This document shows, in pieces, positions 36,018 through 46,273 of a DNA stretch of 64,000 nucleotides. The stretch comes from Burkholderiales bacterium. Its GTDB lineage: Bacteria; Pseudomonadota; Gammaproteobacteria; Burkholderiales; Nitrosomonadaceae. The stretch is taken from the NCBI GenBank assembly GCA_024235735.1, contig JACKLU010000001.1, positions 62,001 through 126,000 on the forward strand, in the 5' to 3' direction. The translations under genes were made by a program, and so were the position numbers. A model generated the notes under the pieces. It had not been told where the DNA came from, did no database searches, and saw nothing but the letters and a program-made list of their open reading frames with translations. Positions within the stretch are counted from its first letter, which is position 1. Each line of letters begins with the position of its first letter.

Positions 36018-36830
36018 ATGAATCGTATTAAGCAAACCTTTACTGCACTGCAAGCAAATCATAAAAAAGCGCTCATTCCATTTATAACTGCCGGCGATCC
36101 TGATCCGGAACTGACTGTTGAACTGATGCACTGCTTAGTGGACGCAGGTTCCGACATCATTGAGCTCGGGGTTCCATTTTCAGATCCCATGGCCGATGGT
36201 CCGACAATTCAACGTTCATCTGAACGCGCATTGAAGCATCATGTTACATTGAATAATGTACTCGACATGGTAACTCAATTCAGACGCAAGAACGAGCACA
36301 CGCCTGTAGTATTGATGGGCTACGCCAATCCGGTTGAAGCAATGGGGCATGCGGTTTTTGCAGAAAAAGCACGGAAAGCCGGCGTTGATGGTGTTTTGAC
36401 GGTTGATTATCCACCTGAAGAGTGCGAACAGTGGGTTGATTGTCTGGAACAACAGGGCATGGATGCAATCTTTCTGTTGTCGCCAACGACAAAACCGGAA
36501 AGGATCAAACAAGTTGCAGAACTGGCAAAGGGCTATATTTATTACGTCTCGCTCAAAGGCGTAACCGGTGCGTCACATCTTGATTTGCACGACGTAAAGT
36601 CAATGCTGGAAAAATTGCGTCAATCGATATTCATTCCCATCGGCGTCGGTTTTGGCATTCGCGACGAAGCAACGGCCCGTGCTGTAGCCGAGCTCGCGGA
36701 TGCTGTGGTGATTGGCAGTCGAATTATTGAAGAGATCGAGAATTCATCACGCGATGAAGTATTGAATAGAGTAAAAATGCTTGTTCGATCCATGCGTCAA
36801 GCAATCGACGAAAAACTTATTACAACCTAA
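36018..36830 (+). CDS. trpA: Tryptophan synthase alpha chain
   Basis: 270-residue TIM barrel. Cleaves indole-glycerol phosphate to indole for TrpB. Catalytic Glu in SDIIELGVPFSDPMADGP and Asp in VDGVLTVDYPPEE; phosphate site IGVGFGIRDEATA. The start MNRIKQTFTALQ at 36018 is chosen because it fits the family; a frame from 35985 is unsupported. Confidence 0.96.
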   Translation: MNRIKQTFTALQANHKKALIPFITAGDPDPELTVELMHCLVDAGSDIIELGVPFSDPMADGPTIQRSSERALKHHVTLNNVLDMVTQFRRKNEHTPVVLMGYANPVEAMGHAVFAEKARKAGVDGVLTVDYPPEECEQWVDCLEQQGMDAIFLLSPTTKPERIKQVAELAKGYIYYVSLKGVTGASHLDLHDVKSMLEKLRQSIFIPIGVGFGIRDEATARAVAELADAVVIGSRIIEEIENSSRDEVLNRVKMLVRSMRQAIDEKLITT

Positions 36831-36852
36831 TCTTCAGCAGGGTAGCGCATTC

Positions 36853-37734
36853 ATGAGCTGGTTTCAGAATATCATACCGCCAAAAATCAAACGTAAGGAA
36901 AATGGCGAAAAGAAAATCGTGCCGGAAGGACTGTGGAGTAAATGCAGTTCCTGTGAGGCGGTACTTTATTACACCGATCTGGTAAAAAACCTGAATGTTT
37001 GCCCAAGGTGTGATTTCCACAATCGTATATCCGCCCGAACGCGCATTGAATATTTTCTGGATCCGGAAAATCAACGGGAAATCGGCATTGAGGTTTTGCC
37101 CACAGATCCACTTAAATTTAAAGACAGCAAGCGTTATGCTGACCGTCTGGTGCAGGCGAAAAATAGTGTTGATGAAGACGATTCTCTGGTTGTTGTACAC
37201 GGTGCCGTTTTATCCATTCCAGTTGTTGTGGCGGTATTTGAATTTGGTTTCATGGGCGGATCGATGGGCTCGGTTGTCGGAGAGCGGTTTGTTCGGGGCG
37301 TCAATGCCAGTATAAAACATCAAACGCCTTTTATCTGCTTTACAGCAAGCGGCGGAGCCCGTATGCAGGAAGGTCTGTTTTCTCTGATGCAGATGGCCAA
37401 AACCTCTGCAGCGCTCACCCGATTAAGCCGTGAGAAATTACCCTTTATTTCTGTACTAACAGATCCGACCATGGGTGGGGTATCGGCAAGTTTTGCCTTT
37501 ATTGGCGATGTCGTTGTCGCTGAGCCAGACGCATTGATCGGTTTTGCCGGTCCCCGCGTCATCGAACAGACCGTGCGTCAAAAACTCCCGGATGGTTTCC
37601 AGCGCGCAGAATTTCTGCTGGATCATGGCGCCATTGATATGATTATCGATCGGCGACAAATGCGTGAAAAAATTGCCAATTTGATCACTTTGCTAATGCG
37701 TATTCCCGCTCCGGTAATAGTTGCTACGAAATAA
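36853..37734 (+). CDS. accD: Acetyl-CoA carboxylase carboxyltransferase beta subunit
   Basis: 293 residues. The N-terminal zinc ribbon has four Cys (SKCSSCEAVLYYTDL, NVCPRCDFHN), followed by the crotonase-like carboxyltransferase domain (FEFGFMGGSMGSVVGE, TASGGARMQEGLFSLMQMAK). It transfers the carboxyl group from biotin to acetyl-CoA with AccA. Start at 36853, 22 bp after trpA. Confidence 0.96.
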   Translation: MSWFQNIIPPKIKRKENGEKKIVPEGLWSKCSSCEAVLYYTDLVKNLNVCPRCDFHNRISARTRIEYFLDPENQREIGIEVLPTDPLKFKDSKRYADRLVQAKNSVDEDDSLVVVHGAVLSIPVVVAVFEFGFMGGSMGSVVGERFVRGVNASIKHQTPFICFTASGGARMQEGLFSLMQMAKTSAALTRLSREKLPFISVLTDPTMGGVSASFAFIGDVVVAEPDALIGFAGPRVIEQTVRQKLPDGFQRAEFLLDHGAIDMIIDRRQMREKIANLITLLMRIPAPVIVATK

Positions 37735-37776
37735 TTTTGCTTTGACGATTATTCTCATTTTTCAATAAATAGCAAT

Positions 37777-39081
37777 TTGAATAATCCATTGAATTCGCTT
37801 TCGGATTGGCTGGCTTATCTCGAGCATCTGCATCCTAAAGCCATAGAAATGGGGCTTGAGCGGATTGATTGCGTACGTGCCGACTTGCAGCTGTCCCCGG
37901 ATTTCCCGGTAATAACCGTAGGTGGAACAAACGGTAAAGGTTCTGTTTGCGCCATATTGGAGTCTATATTGAACGCGGCTGGCTACCGTGTGGGTTGTTA
38001 TACCTCCCCGCACCTTTTGCGTTATAACGAACGTATCCGGATAAACAGAAAAGCGGTTGACGATCGGTGGATTACCGAAGCTTTCGAACAGATCGAGCAG
38101 AGTCGAAACAAATGTGATATTTCGTTGACTTATTTCGAATTCGGTACGTTGGTTGCAATGTGCTTGTTTGAATCGCAAAAAATCGATGTGGCGATTCTCG
38201 AGGTTGGGCTTGGCGGACGTCTGGATGCGGTTAATATTTTTGATCCTGCCTGCGCCGTGTTGACCAATGTTGCGCTTGATCATATGGACTATCTCGGTGA
38301 CACGCGTGAGGCAATCGGCTTTGAAAAAGCCGGAATATTCAGATCCGGAAAACCGGCGGTCTGCGCGGATACAAATGTTCCTATAACTGTACAGCACCAT
38401 GCGCAAACAATCGATGCGCAGTTGATTCAATTGGGCCAGGATTTTGGTTTCACCGCTGGCATGGATCATTGGGATTTCTGGAGCAAAAAAAGAAAACGCA
38501 GTGCTTTGCCGCTACCGGCGCTGCGAGGCGTCTGTCAATTAATCAATGCGAGTACCTGTCTGGCCGCGCTCGATGCGCTCAACGATCGTCTGCCGGTTAG
38601 TATGCAAGCTATACGTCAAGGCCTGCTCAATGTCGATTTGCCAGGACGCTTCCAAGTTCTGGCCACACGGCCTGTAACGATTCTTGACGTGGCACATAAT
38701 CCGGCGGCAGCGGAAGTGTTTGCGGCAAATTTGCGCTGGGTAAAGCAGGGAAATACGGATGGAAGAACCTTCGCGGTTATAGCCATGTTGCAGGATAAAG
38801 ACATTTCCGGCGTTATAAGCGCGCTAAAGGATGACATCGATATCTGGCTGCTCGCACCGATTAAATTACTCAGAGGCGCGGACACGCGAAGTTTATTGCA
38901 GAATCTTTACAAGTCGGGAATATCACGGGAAAATCACGCGATTTATGAATTTGAAAATACTGAGTCGGCTTACGTATATGCCTGTAAGCAGGCAAGCAAT
39001 AATGATAGAATTTGCGTTGTGGGGTCTTTTCATACTGTCGGTGCCGTTTTGCAGTATTTGGAAAGAAAGAACTGTCAGTGA
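37777..39081 (+). CDS. folC: Dihydrofolate/folylpolyglutamate synthase
   Basis: 434 residues, Mur-ligase fold. ATP P-loop VGGTNGKGSVCAILE, TSPHLLRYNERI, the carbamylated-Lys region GFEKAGIFRSGKPA and LDVAHNPAAAEVF. It adds glutamate to folate and to dihydropteroate. TTG start at 37777 is the first usable codon in frame. The accD-folC-dedD-cvpA-purF order is conserved among proteobacteria. Confidence 0.94.
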   Translation: MNNPLNSLSDWLAYLEHLHPKAIEMGLERIDCVRADLQLSPDFPVITVGGTNGKGSVCAILESILNAAGYRVGCYTSPHLLRYNERIRINRKAVDDRWITEAFEQIEQSRNKCDISLTYFEFGTLVAMCLFESQKIDVAILEVGLGGRLDAVNIFDPACAVLTNVALDHMDYLGDTREAIGFEKAGIFRSGKPAVCADTNVPITVQHHAQTIDAQLIQLGQDFGFTAGMDHWDFWSKKRKRSALPLPALRGVCQLINASTCLAALDALNDRLPVSMQAIRQGLLNVDLPGRFQVLATRPVTILDVAHNPAAAEVFAANLRWVKQGNTDGRTFAVIAMLQDKDISGVISALKDDIDIWLLAPIKLLRGADTRSLLQNLYKSGISRENHAIYEFENTESAYVYACKQASNNDRICVVGSFHTVGAVLQYLERKNCQ

Positions 39082-39098
39082 TGCATGGATATTTATCA

Positions 39099-39830
39099 AT
39101 GAATAAAAATATCACCGAAGAAGAGTTATTGCTTAGGAAACGGGCCAGAAGACGTTTAGTCGGAGCAGTGGTGCTGGTATTGGCTGCGGTTATTATTTTA
39201 CCGATGATCTTCGATGAACCCAAGCCTGATACTGAAACGCATGAAATCGATATTCATCTTTTTTCTAAAGATGCGATTACCGATAATTCACCCTTGATCG
39301 CTCCATCGGGTAATGTTCTAAAAGATACTGCATCTGAGTATATCGATCAAACGGAGTTTTCAACCGATTCACCCACTGCTTATTCTGATTTGCCACAACC
39401 TTTTGAAGAAGAAGTGCAATCTGCTCAGAAACTGGATGCCGTCCATAAACGGCATATTCCCATACCCGGCATTAAACCGCGGTTTGATAGAGCGCAAGTC
39501 ACATCCGCACAGACCCCTTTGATTACGCAACAGCCCGCGAGTGAAATTGCACCGCCGCCTGCTACTGTCTCAGTTGAGAGACAAACTCCGACTCAACCGG
39601 CAGGCGCATTTGTGGTGCAGCTTGGCGCTTTTTCAGATCAGGGAAAAGCACAGCAGCAGCAAAACATACTAACATCAAAAGGTTTTAACGCATTTACTGA
39701 AACACTTGAAATTAATGGCAAGGTGATGACACGCGTTCGTATTGGACCGTTTGCCAACCGTTCATCAGCGCAGGCCGAGCTGGACAAACTTCGTCGGATT
39801 GGCCAGGATGGTGTCATCACATCCCAATAA
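39099..39830 (+). CDS. dedD: SPOR-domain (DedD-like) cell-division protein
   Basis: 243 residues. Short cytoplasmic N-terminus (ITEEELLLRKRARRRLVG), one transmembrane helix at about 18-36, a periplasmic linker rich in Pro/Thr, and a C-terminal SPOR domain (FVVQLGAFSDQGKAQQQQ, TRVRIGPFANRSSAQAELDK). SPOR domains bind denuded septal glycan. The start at 39099 fits the family best; ATG at 39081 would overlap the folC stop by one base. Confidence 0.88.
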   Translation: MNKNITEEELLLRKRARRRLVGAVVLVLAAVIILPMIFDEPKPDTETHEIDIHLFSKDAITDNSPLIAPSGNVLKDTASEYIDQTEFSTDSPTAYSDLPQPFEEEVQSAQKLDAVHKRHIPIPGIKPRFDRAQVTSAQTPLITQQPASEIAPPPATVSVERQTPTQPAGAFVVQLGAFSDQGKAQQQQNILTSKGFNAFTETLEINGKVMTRVRIGPFANRSSAQAELDKLRRIGQDGVITSQ

Positions 39831-39867
39831 ATAGAATAGATGCTGTAACTCTATCGCTGCTTTATCA

Positions 39868-40386
39868 ATGACTCTTTTTGACTATGTTGTACTGATTATT
39901 TTTGTCATATCGGTTATTTTAAGTATCATGCGCGGTATTATCCGTGAAGTGCTGTCGATTGCCGGATGGATCATGGCATTTATAGCAGCGAGCACCTACG
40001 CAGCCGATTTCGAACCGTTTGTGCCGACTGAAATTGGCGGATCCCTGCGCATCGTGGCTGCTTTTATTATGATCTTTGTTGGTACGATGCTGATTGCGGT
40101 TCTTGTCACCATGCTGCTTAATTTGTTGATTAAGAATGTAGGCCTGGGGTTTGTCGACCGCTTGTTTGGCGCCGTTTTTGGATTCGCGCGTGCACTGATT
40201 ATCGTGCTGGCACTGGTTTTAATTGCGGGATTTACGGCGTTGCCACAACAACCGTTCTGGCAGCAGGCGATGTTCAGCGAACCATTAGTGCTGATGGCCA
40301 GACAGGTAAAGTTGTGGTTGCCGGATGAATTGTCAAAATATATCAGCTATGACAAAACAAATAAGTCTGTTCAGTTTTTGCAGTAG
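39868..40386 (+). CDS. cvpA: CvpA family membrane protein
   Basis: 172 residues with four to five membrane helices (DYVVLIIFVISVILSIMRGI, IIREVLSIAGWIMAF, VAAFIMIFVGTMLIAVLV, FGFARALIIVLALVLI). The family was named for colicin V production; here it probably acts in envelope homeostasis. It is immediately upstream of purF, as in E. coli. Confidence 0.92.
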   Translation: MTLFDYVVLIIFVISVILSIMRGIIREVLSIAGWIMAFIAASTYAADFEPFVPTEIGGSLRIVAAFIMIFVGTMLIAVLVTMLLNLLIKNVGLGFVDRLFGAVFGFARALIIVLALVLIAGFTALPQQPFWQQAMFSEPLVLMARQVKLWLPDELSKYISYDKTNKSVQFLQ

Positions 40387-40448
40387 TAAAAGCAGACAAT
40401 GATGAATTTTATTTTTTACCAGCCCGTTTAAGTCTACGGAGTATCGAA

Positions 40449-41969
40449 ATGTGCGGAATACTCGGCATCGTCGCTAAATCGCCAGCAAATCAACTGCTTT
40501 ACGATGGTTTGCTCATGCTGCAACATCGCGGACAGGATGCCGCCGGTATCGTTACAGCACAAGGGAATACCTTTCACATGCACAAAGGACTGGGCATGGT
40601 GCGCGATGTTTTTCGTACACGAAACATGCGCGCGCTGCTGGGTAATATGGGAATAGGACATGCACGATACCCGACAGCCGGGTCATCCCGCTCGCCTGCT
40701 GAAGCACAGCCGTTTTACGTTAATTCCCCCTTTGGCATTGTGCTTGGACACAACGGTAATCTTACCAATGCAGAGCAACTGAATCAGGAGCTATTTCGCA
40801 CCGATTTGCGGCATGTCAACACGCATTCTGATTCCGAAGTGTTGCTGAATGTTTTGGCGCATGAGTTGCAGGAAAGTACACGCAATTGCCACCTTGATCC
40901 GGACATTATATTTCGGGCAGTAGCGGGGGTTCATAAACGGTGTCAGGGCGCCTATGCGGTAGTTGCCATGATTGCAGGGTATGGATTACTGGCATTTCGT
41001 GATCCTTTTGGCATTAGACCATTGGTGTTCGGTTCAATTGAAACCGAACAAGGAACGGAATACATGGTCGCTTCCGAAAGCGTTGCCCTGGATACACTGG
41101 GATTTCAGCTCATTCGCGACATTGCGCCGGGTGAAGCCATTTTTATTGACGAAAACGGTTGTTTTTATAACAAGCACTGTGCAGAGCACACAACTTTGAA
41201 TCCCTGTATTTTCGAATATGTTTATCTGGCACGCCCGGATTCAATGATAGACGGTGTTTCAGTTTATGAAACGCGATTAAATATGGGTGAATCACTAGCT
41301 GAAAAGATCAAGAATAATATGCAGCATCTGGATATTGATGTGGTCATTCCAATTCCCGAATCCAGCCGGCCAAGCGCGCTGCAACTGGCAAATCACCTGG
41401 GCATCAAGTTTCGCGAGGGCTTCGTCAAGAATCGTTACGTTGGAAGGACATTCATCATGCCCGGCCAGCAGCAGCGCAGAAAATCCGTTCGCCAGAAACT
41501 CAATGCCATGAGTATCGAATTCAAAGGGAAAAATGTCTTGCTGGTCGATGATTCCATTGTGCGCGGTACAACCAGCCGTGAAATTGTACAGATGGCACGC
41601 GAGGCGGGCGCTAATAAGATTTACTTTGCATCGGCTTCTCCTCCCGTTCGTTATCCGAATGTTTATGGCATTGATATGCCAACACGGCAGGAATTGATTG
41701 CAACCGAGCGTGATCCGGATGAAATCTGCCATGAAATCAGTGCGGACCATCTGATTTTTCAGGATCTCGACGCCTTGACGCAGGCCGTATCGAAAGCCAA
41801 TCCGGCGTTAACCCGTTTTGAAACATCCTGCTTCAACGGCAATTATATTACTGGTACAGTGACACCTGAATACTTAAGCACATTAGAGGCGCGACGGCAC
41901 ACAGAACACGCGGACAATCCATTGGGTTCCCGAACCCGGCTGGATTTAAGCCTCGCTGTAGCCGAATGA
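40449..41969 (+). CDS. purF: Amidophosphoribosyltransferase
   Basis: 506 residues. First committed step of purine synthesis. Cys2 (MCGILGIVAK) becomes the N-terminal nucleophile of the glutaminase domain; other sites are GHARYPTAGSS and the HNGNLTN loop. The phosphoribosyl domain has the PRPP loop VLLVDDSIVRGTTS. Starts 62 bp after cvpA. Full length. Confidence 0.97.
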   Translation: MCGILGIVAKSPANQLLYDGLLMLQHRGQDAAGIVTAQGNTFHMHKGLGMVRDVFRTRNMRALLGNMGIGHARYPTAGSSRSPAEAQPFYVNSPFGIVLGHNGNLTNAEQLNQELFRTDLRHVNTHSDSEVLLNVLAHELQESTRNCHLDPDIIFRAVAGVHKRCQGAYAVVAMIAGYGLLAFRDPFGIRPLVFGSIETEQGTEYMVASESVALDTLGFQLIRDIAPGEAIFIDENGCFYNKHCAEHTTLNPCIFEYVYLARPDSMIDGVSVYETRLNMGESLAEKIKNNMQHLDIDVVIPIPESSRPSALQLANHLGIKFREGFVKNRYVGRTFIMPGQQQRRKSVRQKLNAMSIEFKGKNVLLVDDSIVRGTTSREIVQMAREAGANKIYFASASPPVRYPNVYGIDMPTRQELIATERDPDEICHEISADHLIFQDLDALTQAVSKANPALTRFETSCFNGNYITGTVTPEYLSTLEARRHTEHADNPLGSRTRLDLSLAVAE

Positions 41970-42030
41970 TGCGGAGATTCGCTAAATCGGCCTTATCGAT
42001 AGAAAAAATTATTGAAGGAAATCACTCCAA

Positions 42031-43206
42031 ATGTCAGATCAGCTCAAGCCAGAAACACTGGCGTTGCGTACGGGCATTCATCGCAGTCAATTCAACGAAC
42101 ATTCCGAAGCCATTTATTTAACGTCAAGTTTCGTTTTTGATAGCGCGGCCCAAGCGGCGGCCCGTTTTTCCGGAGAGGAAAGTGGCAACATCTATTCGCG
42201 TTTTACTAATCCGACGGTTACCGCGATGGAAGAGCGTCTGGCCGCAATGGAAGGCGCCGAAATCTGTGTGGCGACGGCTTCGGGTATGTCCGCAATTCTG
42301 GCCTGCACCATGGGATTATTGTCAGCTGGTGATCACATTGTCGCTTCACAAAGCCTTTTCGGCGCTACAGTAAATCTGTTTAACACCATACTTAAGAAAT
42401 TCAACGTTGAAACGACATTTGTGTCAGCGACCGATACACGCAGCTGGGAGAACGCCGTTAAACCGAATACCCGCATGTTTTTTCTGGAAACACCTTCCAA
42501 TCCATTAACTGAAATTTCAGATATTGCGGAGCTTGCCCGCATAGCCAGAAAAAAGGGCGTCTATTTGGTTGTCGACAATTGTTTCTGTACACCGATTTTA
42601 CAAAAACCGTTGGATCTCGATGCGGATATCGTCATTCACTCAGCAACCAAATATCTGGATGGCCAGGGCAGGGTATTAGGCGGCGCCGTTCTGGGAAATC
42701 GTGATTTAATGATGGAAGGCGGTGTCTATGGTTTTTTACGCACGGCGGGGCCCACGCTCAGCGCGTTTAATGCCTGGGTTATTCTGAAAGGCCTGGAAAC
42801 ACTCAAAGTACGCGTGGAAGCGCATTCCAGAAATGCGTTACATATCGCGCAATGGCTGGAGTCACATCCCAGCGTCAATCGTGTTTTCTATCCCGGTTTA
42901 CCATCGCATCCCCAATTCGAACTGGCCGGGCGGCAGCAGAATTCAGGCGGCGGTATCGTGACCTTTGAAGTCAAAGGCGGCAAGAATGCAGCCTGGCGTG
43001 TCATTGATGAATCGCGGTTGATTTCAATTACGGCTAATCTCGGTGACGCGAAAACCACCTTGACACATCCGGCAACAACCACGCATGCGAGAATCAGTCA
43101 GGAAGCGCGTGATGCGGCGGGAATAAGCGACGGCCTGTTGCGCATCGCAGTCGGACTGGAAGCCGTCGAGGATATTCAATACGATCTGGCGAGAGGTCTT
43201 GGATAA
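42031..43206 (+). CDS. metZ: O-succinylhomoserine sulfhydrylase
   Basis: 391 residues of the Cys/Met-metabolism PLP family. It forms homocysteine from O-succinylhomoserine and sulfide. Motifs: YSRFTNPTVTAMEERLA, ATASGMSAI, PLP Lys in IHSATKYLDGQGRVLGG (near residue 209) and SLGD-like ANLGDAKTTLTHPATTTH. It ends the conserved plus-strand block. GAAGGAAATC precedes the ATG. Confidence 0.93.
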   Translation: MSDQLKPETLALRTGIHRSQFNEHSEAIYLTSSFVFDSAAQAAARFSGEESGNIYSRFTNPTVTAMEERLAAMEGAEICVATASGMSAILACTMGLLSAGDHIVASQSLFGATVNLFNTILKKFNVETTFVSATDTRSWENAVKPNTRMFFLETPSNPLTEISDIAELARIARKKGVYLVVDNCFCTPILQKPLDLDADIVIHSATKYLDGQGRVLGGAVLGNRDLMMEGGVYGFLRTAGPTLSAFNAWVILKGLETLKVRVEAHSRNALHIAQWLESHPSVNRVFYPGLPSHPQFELAGRQQNSGGGIVTFEVKGGKNAAWRVIDESRLISITANLGDAKTTLTHPATTTHARISQEARDAAGISDGLLRIAVGLEAVEDIQYDLARGLG

Positions 43207-43291
43207 ATCGCATTGAAGGTATGTCAATTGACTTTGTTACATGCATACCTAGAATCCCGGGAACTAGGGTCAATGATTAGTTGTTCAATCG

Positions 43292-44233
43292 TCAACCGGC
43301 ATTCATCAGTATGCCGATATGCTGCGCGACGCAGCGGCCTAATGCCTTGAGCGAATAACCACCTTCGAGTACGGAAACAATGCGTCCCTGCGCGTGCTGC
43401 GCTGCCCAAAGCCGTATCTGCTGCGTGATCCAGACGTAGTCCGCATCGTCAAACCGCAAATTGGCCATGTCATCTTCTTGGTGCGCATCAAAACCGGCGG
43501 AGATAAAAATGATTTCCGGTTTAAAGGCATTTACAGCAGGAAGCCAGTAATCCGTAACCATCTTCCGGAAAATTGCCCCATCGGAACCGGCGGGTAGTGG
43601 AACGTTGATGCAATTGCCATGATGGTTATCAACACCGCAATGCGGATAAAACGGATGCTGAAACGTAGAGCACAGCAACACTGCCGGATTGCCGCTAAAA
43701 ATTTCCTCGGTGCCATTGCCATGGTGCACATCAAAATCCAGTATGGCGGCTCGCTTTAATTCATACACGCTCAGTGCATGGGCAACGCCGACAGCGACAT
43801 TATTAAAAATGCAGAATCCCATTGCGCGGGCCGATTCTGCGTGATGACCTGGTGGGCGTACCGCGCAGAAAGCATTGCTTGCCTGTTGTGTCATCAGTAG
43901 ATCGACCGCCTTAACAACAGCGCCTGCGGCACGCAGCGCCGCATTCAGAGTGTGTGGATTCATCGCGGTATCCGGATCAAGAAACCGCAAACCCGAGTCC
44001 GGGGATGATTCACGGACGGATACAATATATTCCGCTGCATGAGCACGGCGTAATTGCATATCGCTGGCCAGAGGTGCGTTGTGGCATTGCAGCTTTGTGT
44101 AAAGACCAGTTGCTTCCAGTTCTTTCTGGATTGCAATTAATCGCTGGGGGCATTCAGGGTGGTACGATCCCATGTCATGCAAAAGGCATTCGGAGTGAGT
44201 GATATACGCTGTAGCTGTCGATTTTGCAGTCAT
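43292..44233 (-). CDS. Histone-deacetylase family amidohydrolase
   Basis: 313 residues of the arginase/deacetylase fold (class II HDAC type). Metal and catalytic residues are visible in RPPGHHAESARAMGFCIFNN, LDFDVHHGNGTEEIF, FISAGFDAH and VLEGGYSL. Bacterial members deacetylate acetylated polyamines, acetoin-related or protein lysine substrates; the substrate here is open. It converges with metZ. Confidence 0.9.
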   Translation of the reverse strand: MTAKSTATAYITHSECLLHDMGSYHPECPQRLIAIQKELEATGLYTKLQCHNAPLASDMQLRRAHAAEYIVSVRESSPDSGLRFLDPDTAMNPHTLNAALRAAGAVVKAVDLLMTQQASNAFCAVRPPGHHAESARAMGFCIFNNVAVGVAHALSVYELKRAAILDFDVHHGNGTEEIFSGNPAVLLCSTFQHPFYPHCGVDNHHGNCINVPLPAGSDGAIFRKMVTDYWLPAVNAFKPEIIFISAGFDAHQEDDMANLRFDDADYVWITQQIRLWAAQHAQGRIVSVLEGGYSLKALGRCVAQHIGILMNAG

Positions 44234-44334
44234 GATCTAATTTCCAGTTGCATCGCGAGACATCTTTTCAGGTCAATCTTGCGGCTTATTTTTCATCGAT
44301 TACCGAGCATCTTGTCGATAATCCGCAAATTAAT

Positions 44335-44363
44335 TTGTGCCTTGATCGTGTTTCAGATAAAAT
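44335..44363 (+). promoter_or_regulatory. Candidate promoter of tRNA-Val
   Basis: TTGTGC at 44335-44340 and TAAAAT at 44358-44363 with a 17-base spacer. Transcription would begin near 44370, about 30 bases before the tRNA. Confidence 0.5.
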
Positions 44364-44401
44364 CTGCGCTCTGCATGTCCATTAACAAATAGATATCGCA
44401 T

Positions 44402-44478
44402 AGGCGCGTAGCTCAGTTGGTTAGAGCACCACCTTGACATGGTGGGGGTCGTTGGTTCGAATCCAGTCGCGCCTACCA
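44402..44478 (+). tRNA. tRNA-Val (anticodon GAC)
   Basis: 77 bases. Acceptor stem AGGCGCG pairs with CGCGCCT, discriminator A, encoded CCA at 44476-44478. D arm GCTC..GAGC, anticodon stem CCACC/GGTGG around loop TTGACAT with anticodon GAC, T loop TTCGAAT. All arms fold. A weak hairpin (44485-44520) follows. Confidence 0.97.
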
Positions 44479-44651
44479 TATTTTCGTGACAATACCGCGT
44501 TTCTTGCAAAAAATGTCACGCTACATATCAATTCATGTTGCGTCAGCATTTTTTCACCACGTCTTGCGCGTCCGTTGTTTAAGGCTTCGAATTTATAGAG
44601 ACTTCCTTTACCGGGCTGTTGAAAAATTCAGCCGCGATAGCCGATTGCTTG

Positions 44652-46166
44652 TTATTGAAACACCTGCCAGAGCAGCATGATCATTAGCAGAAGTATGATC
44701 ATTATCAATAGCCGGTTTTGTCGTTTTTCTTCCTTGATCAGGGACTGCATTTTTTCTTCCAATCCGAGATTACGGTTTTCCGCCATCATGTGATGGAGCA
44801 ATCGAGGAAACTGAGGAAAAATAATTGCCCAGCTGGGTGCTTCTTTTTGCATGCGACTGACCAGTCCGCGCCAGCCGATCTGCTCGGACATCCAGTTTTC
44901 AAGAAAAGGTTTGGCGGTTTTCCATAAATCAAGATCGGGATCCAGATCGCGACCGAGTCCTTCGATATTGAGTAATGTTTTTTGCAATAAAACCAGCTGT
45001 GGCTGTATTTCCACATTAAACTGGCGTGATGTCTGAAACAGTTGAAACAAGACGCGCCCAAACGATATTTCTCTCAGCGGCTTATCGAATATGGGCTCGC
45101 AAACTGCGCGTATTGCTGTTTCAAATTCGTCGACACGCGTTTCTTTTGGCGCCCAGCCGGCTTCGACATGCGCTTGTGCAACGCGAGCGTAGTCGCGTCT
45201 GAAAAATGCCAGAAAATTCTGTGCGAGATAATTCTTGTCTTCATCGCTGAGTGTACCCATGATGCCAAAATCCACCGCGATATAACGACCGTCCTGACCA
45301 ACAAAAATATTGCCTGGATGCATATCGGCATGAAAATAGCCGTCACGAAAAACCTGGGTGAAGAAAATTTCGACACCCACGCGCGCCAGCTGTGGAATAT
45401 CAATGCCTTGTGCGATGAGATCGTCAACATGACTGATGGGTATGCCTGCAACCCGTTCCATCACCATGACATTGGTATGGCAATAATCCCAGTAAACTTC
45501 GGGAACCAGCAGCAGGGGTGAGTTCAAGAAATTGCGCCGCAGCTGACTGCAGTTAGCGGCTTCACGCATTAAATCGAGTTCATCATCCAGGTGCCGGGCA
45601 AATTCTGAGACCACTTGTCTGAGCTTCAGGCGTTTGCCATCCGGCCATAGGGATTCGGCGAGCCATGCGCCGGTATCCATTAATGCCACATCATGCGTAA
45701 TAATCGGTGCAATGCCTGGTCGCAGAACCTTGACGGCAACTTCGGTGCCGTCGTGCAAAACGGCAAAATGTACCTGAGCAACAGAAGCACTGGCTATCGG
45801 GGTTCTGTCAAATTTGAGAAAAACCTGATCGATTTTTTCTCCATAAGATTTCTCCAGAATTGAAAGCACCGTCTCTGAAGGAAAAGGAGGAACTTGATCC
45901 TGAAGTTTTGCCAGTTCGTCAGCAATATCCTGAGGCAAGAGATCGCGTCGGGTTGAGAGCATTTGCCCGAATTTAACGAAAATCGGACCAAGCGCCTCCA
46001 GCGCGAGGCGAAGACGTTCAGCGCGTGGTCTATCAAGCTTGCGCCAGAAGGTCAGCCACTTGATCGGTTTTTCGAGAAAACGTAATGGGCCATGGTTAAT
46101 AACAAATTCATCCAGACCAAAACGGAATGCAACGGATTGTATTTTAATAAGGCGAAATAGACGCAT
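44652..46166 (-). CDS. ubiB: UbiB-family ubiquinone biosynthesis protein (atypical kinase/ATPase)
   Basis: 504 residues. Protein-kinase-like fold with the KxGQ motif (FVKFGQMLSTRRDLLP), Ala-rich loop ASASVAQVHFA, catalytic HADMHPGNIF and VDFGIMG. Two C-terminal hydrophobic segments (LLIMIILLLMIMLLWQVF) anchor it in the membrane. It supports coenzyme Q assembly. It lies downstream of ubiJ on the same strand, the usual arrangement, though ubiE is not adjacent. Confidence 0.95.
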   Translation of the reverse strand: MRLFRLIKIQSVAFRFGLDEFVINHGPLRFLEKPIKWLTFWRKLDRPRAERLRLALEALGPIFVKFGQMLSTRRDLLPQDIADELAKLQDQVPPFPSETVLSILEKSYGEKIDQVFLKFDRTPIASASVAQVHFAVLHDGTEVAVKVLRPGIAPIITHDVALMDTGAWLAESLWPDGKRLKLRQVVSEFARHLDDELDLMREAANCSQLRRNFLNSPLLLVPEVYWDYCHTNVMVMERVAGIPISHVDDLIAQGIDIPQLARVGVEIFFTQVFRDGYFHADMHPGNIFVGQDGRYIAVDFGIMGTLSDEDKNYLAQNFLAFFRRDYARVAQAHVEAGWAPKETRVDEFETAIRAVCEPIFDKPLREISFGRVLFQLFQTSRQFNVEIQPQLVLLQKTLLNIEGLGRDLDPDLDLWKTAKPFLENWMSEQIGWRGLVSRMQKEAPSWAIIFPQFPRLLHHMMAENRNLGLEEKMQSLIKEEKRQNRLLIMIILLLMIMLLWQVFQ

Positions 46167-46273
46167 TAAAACCTGGAATTATAATTATGGGAGAAATATT
46201 TATCAGATCAGCGTGAATGCTGCATACCCTGTCTTAATAAACAAAATTGAAAAGGGGTAATAAACACAATCAG

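Noticed and set aside
44485..44520. Terminator after tRNA-Val
   Set aside because: A 7-bp stem with a 22-base loop and no T run is too weak to call.
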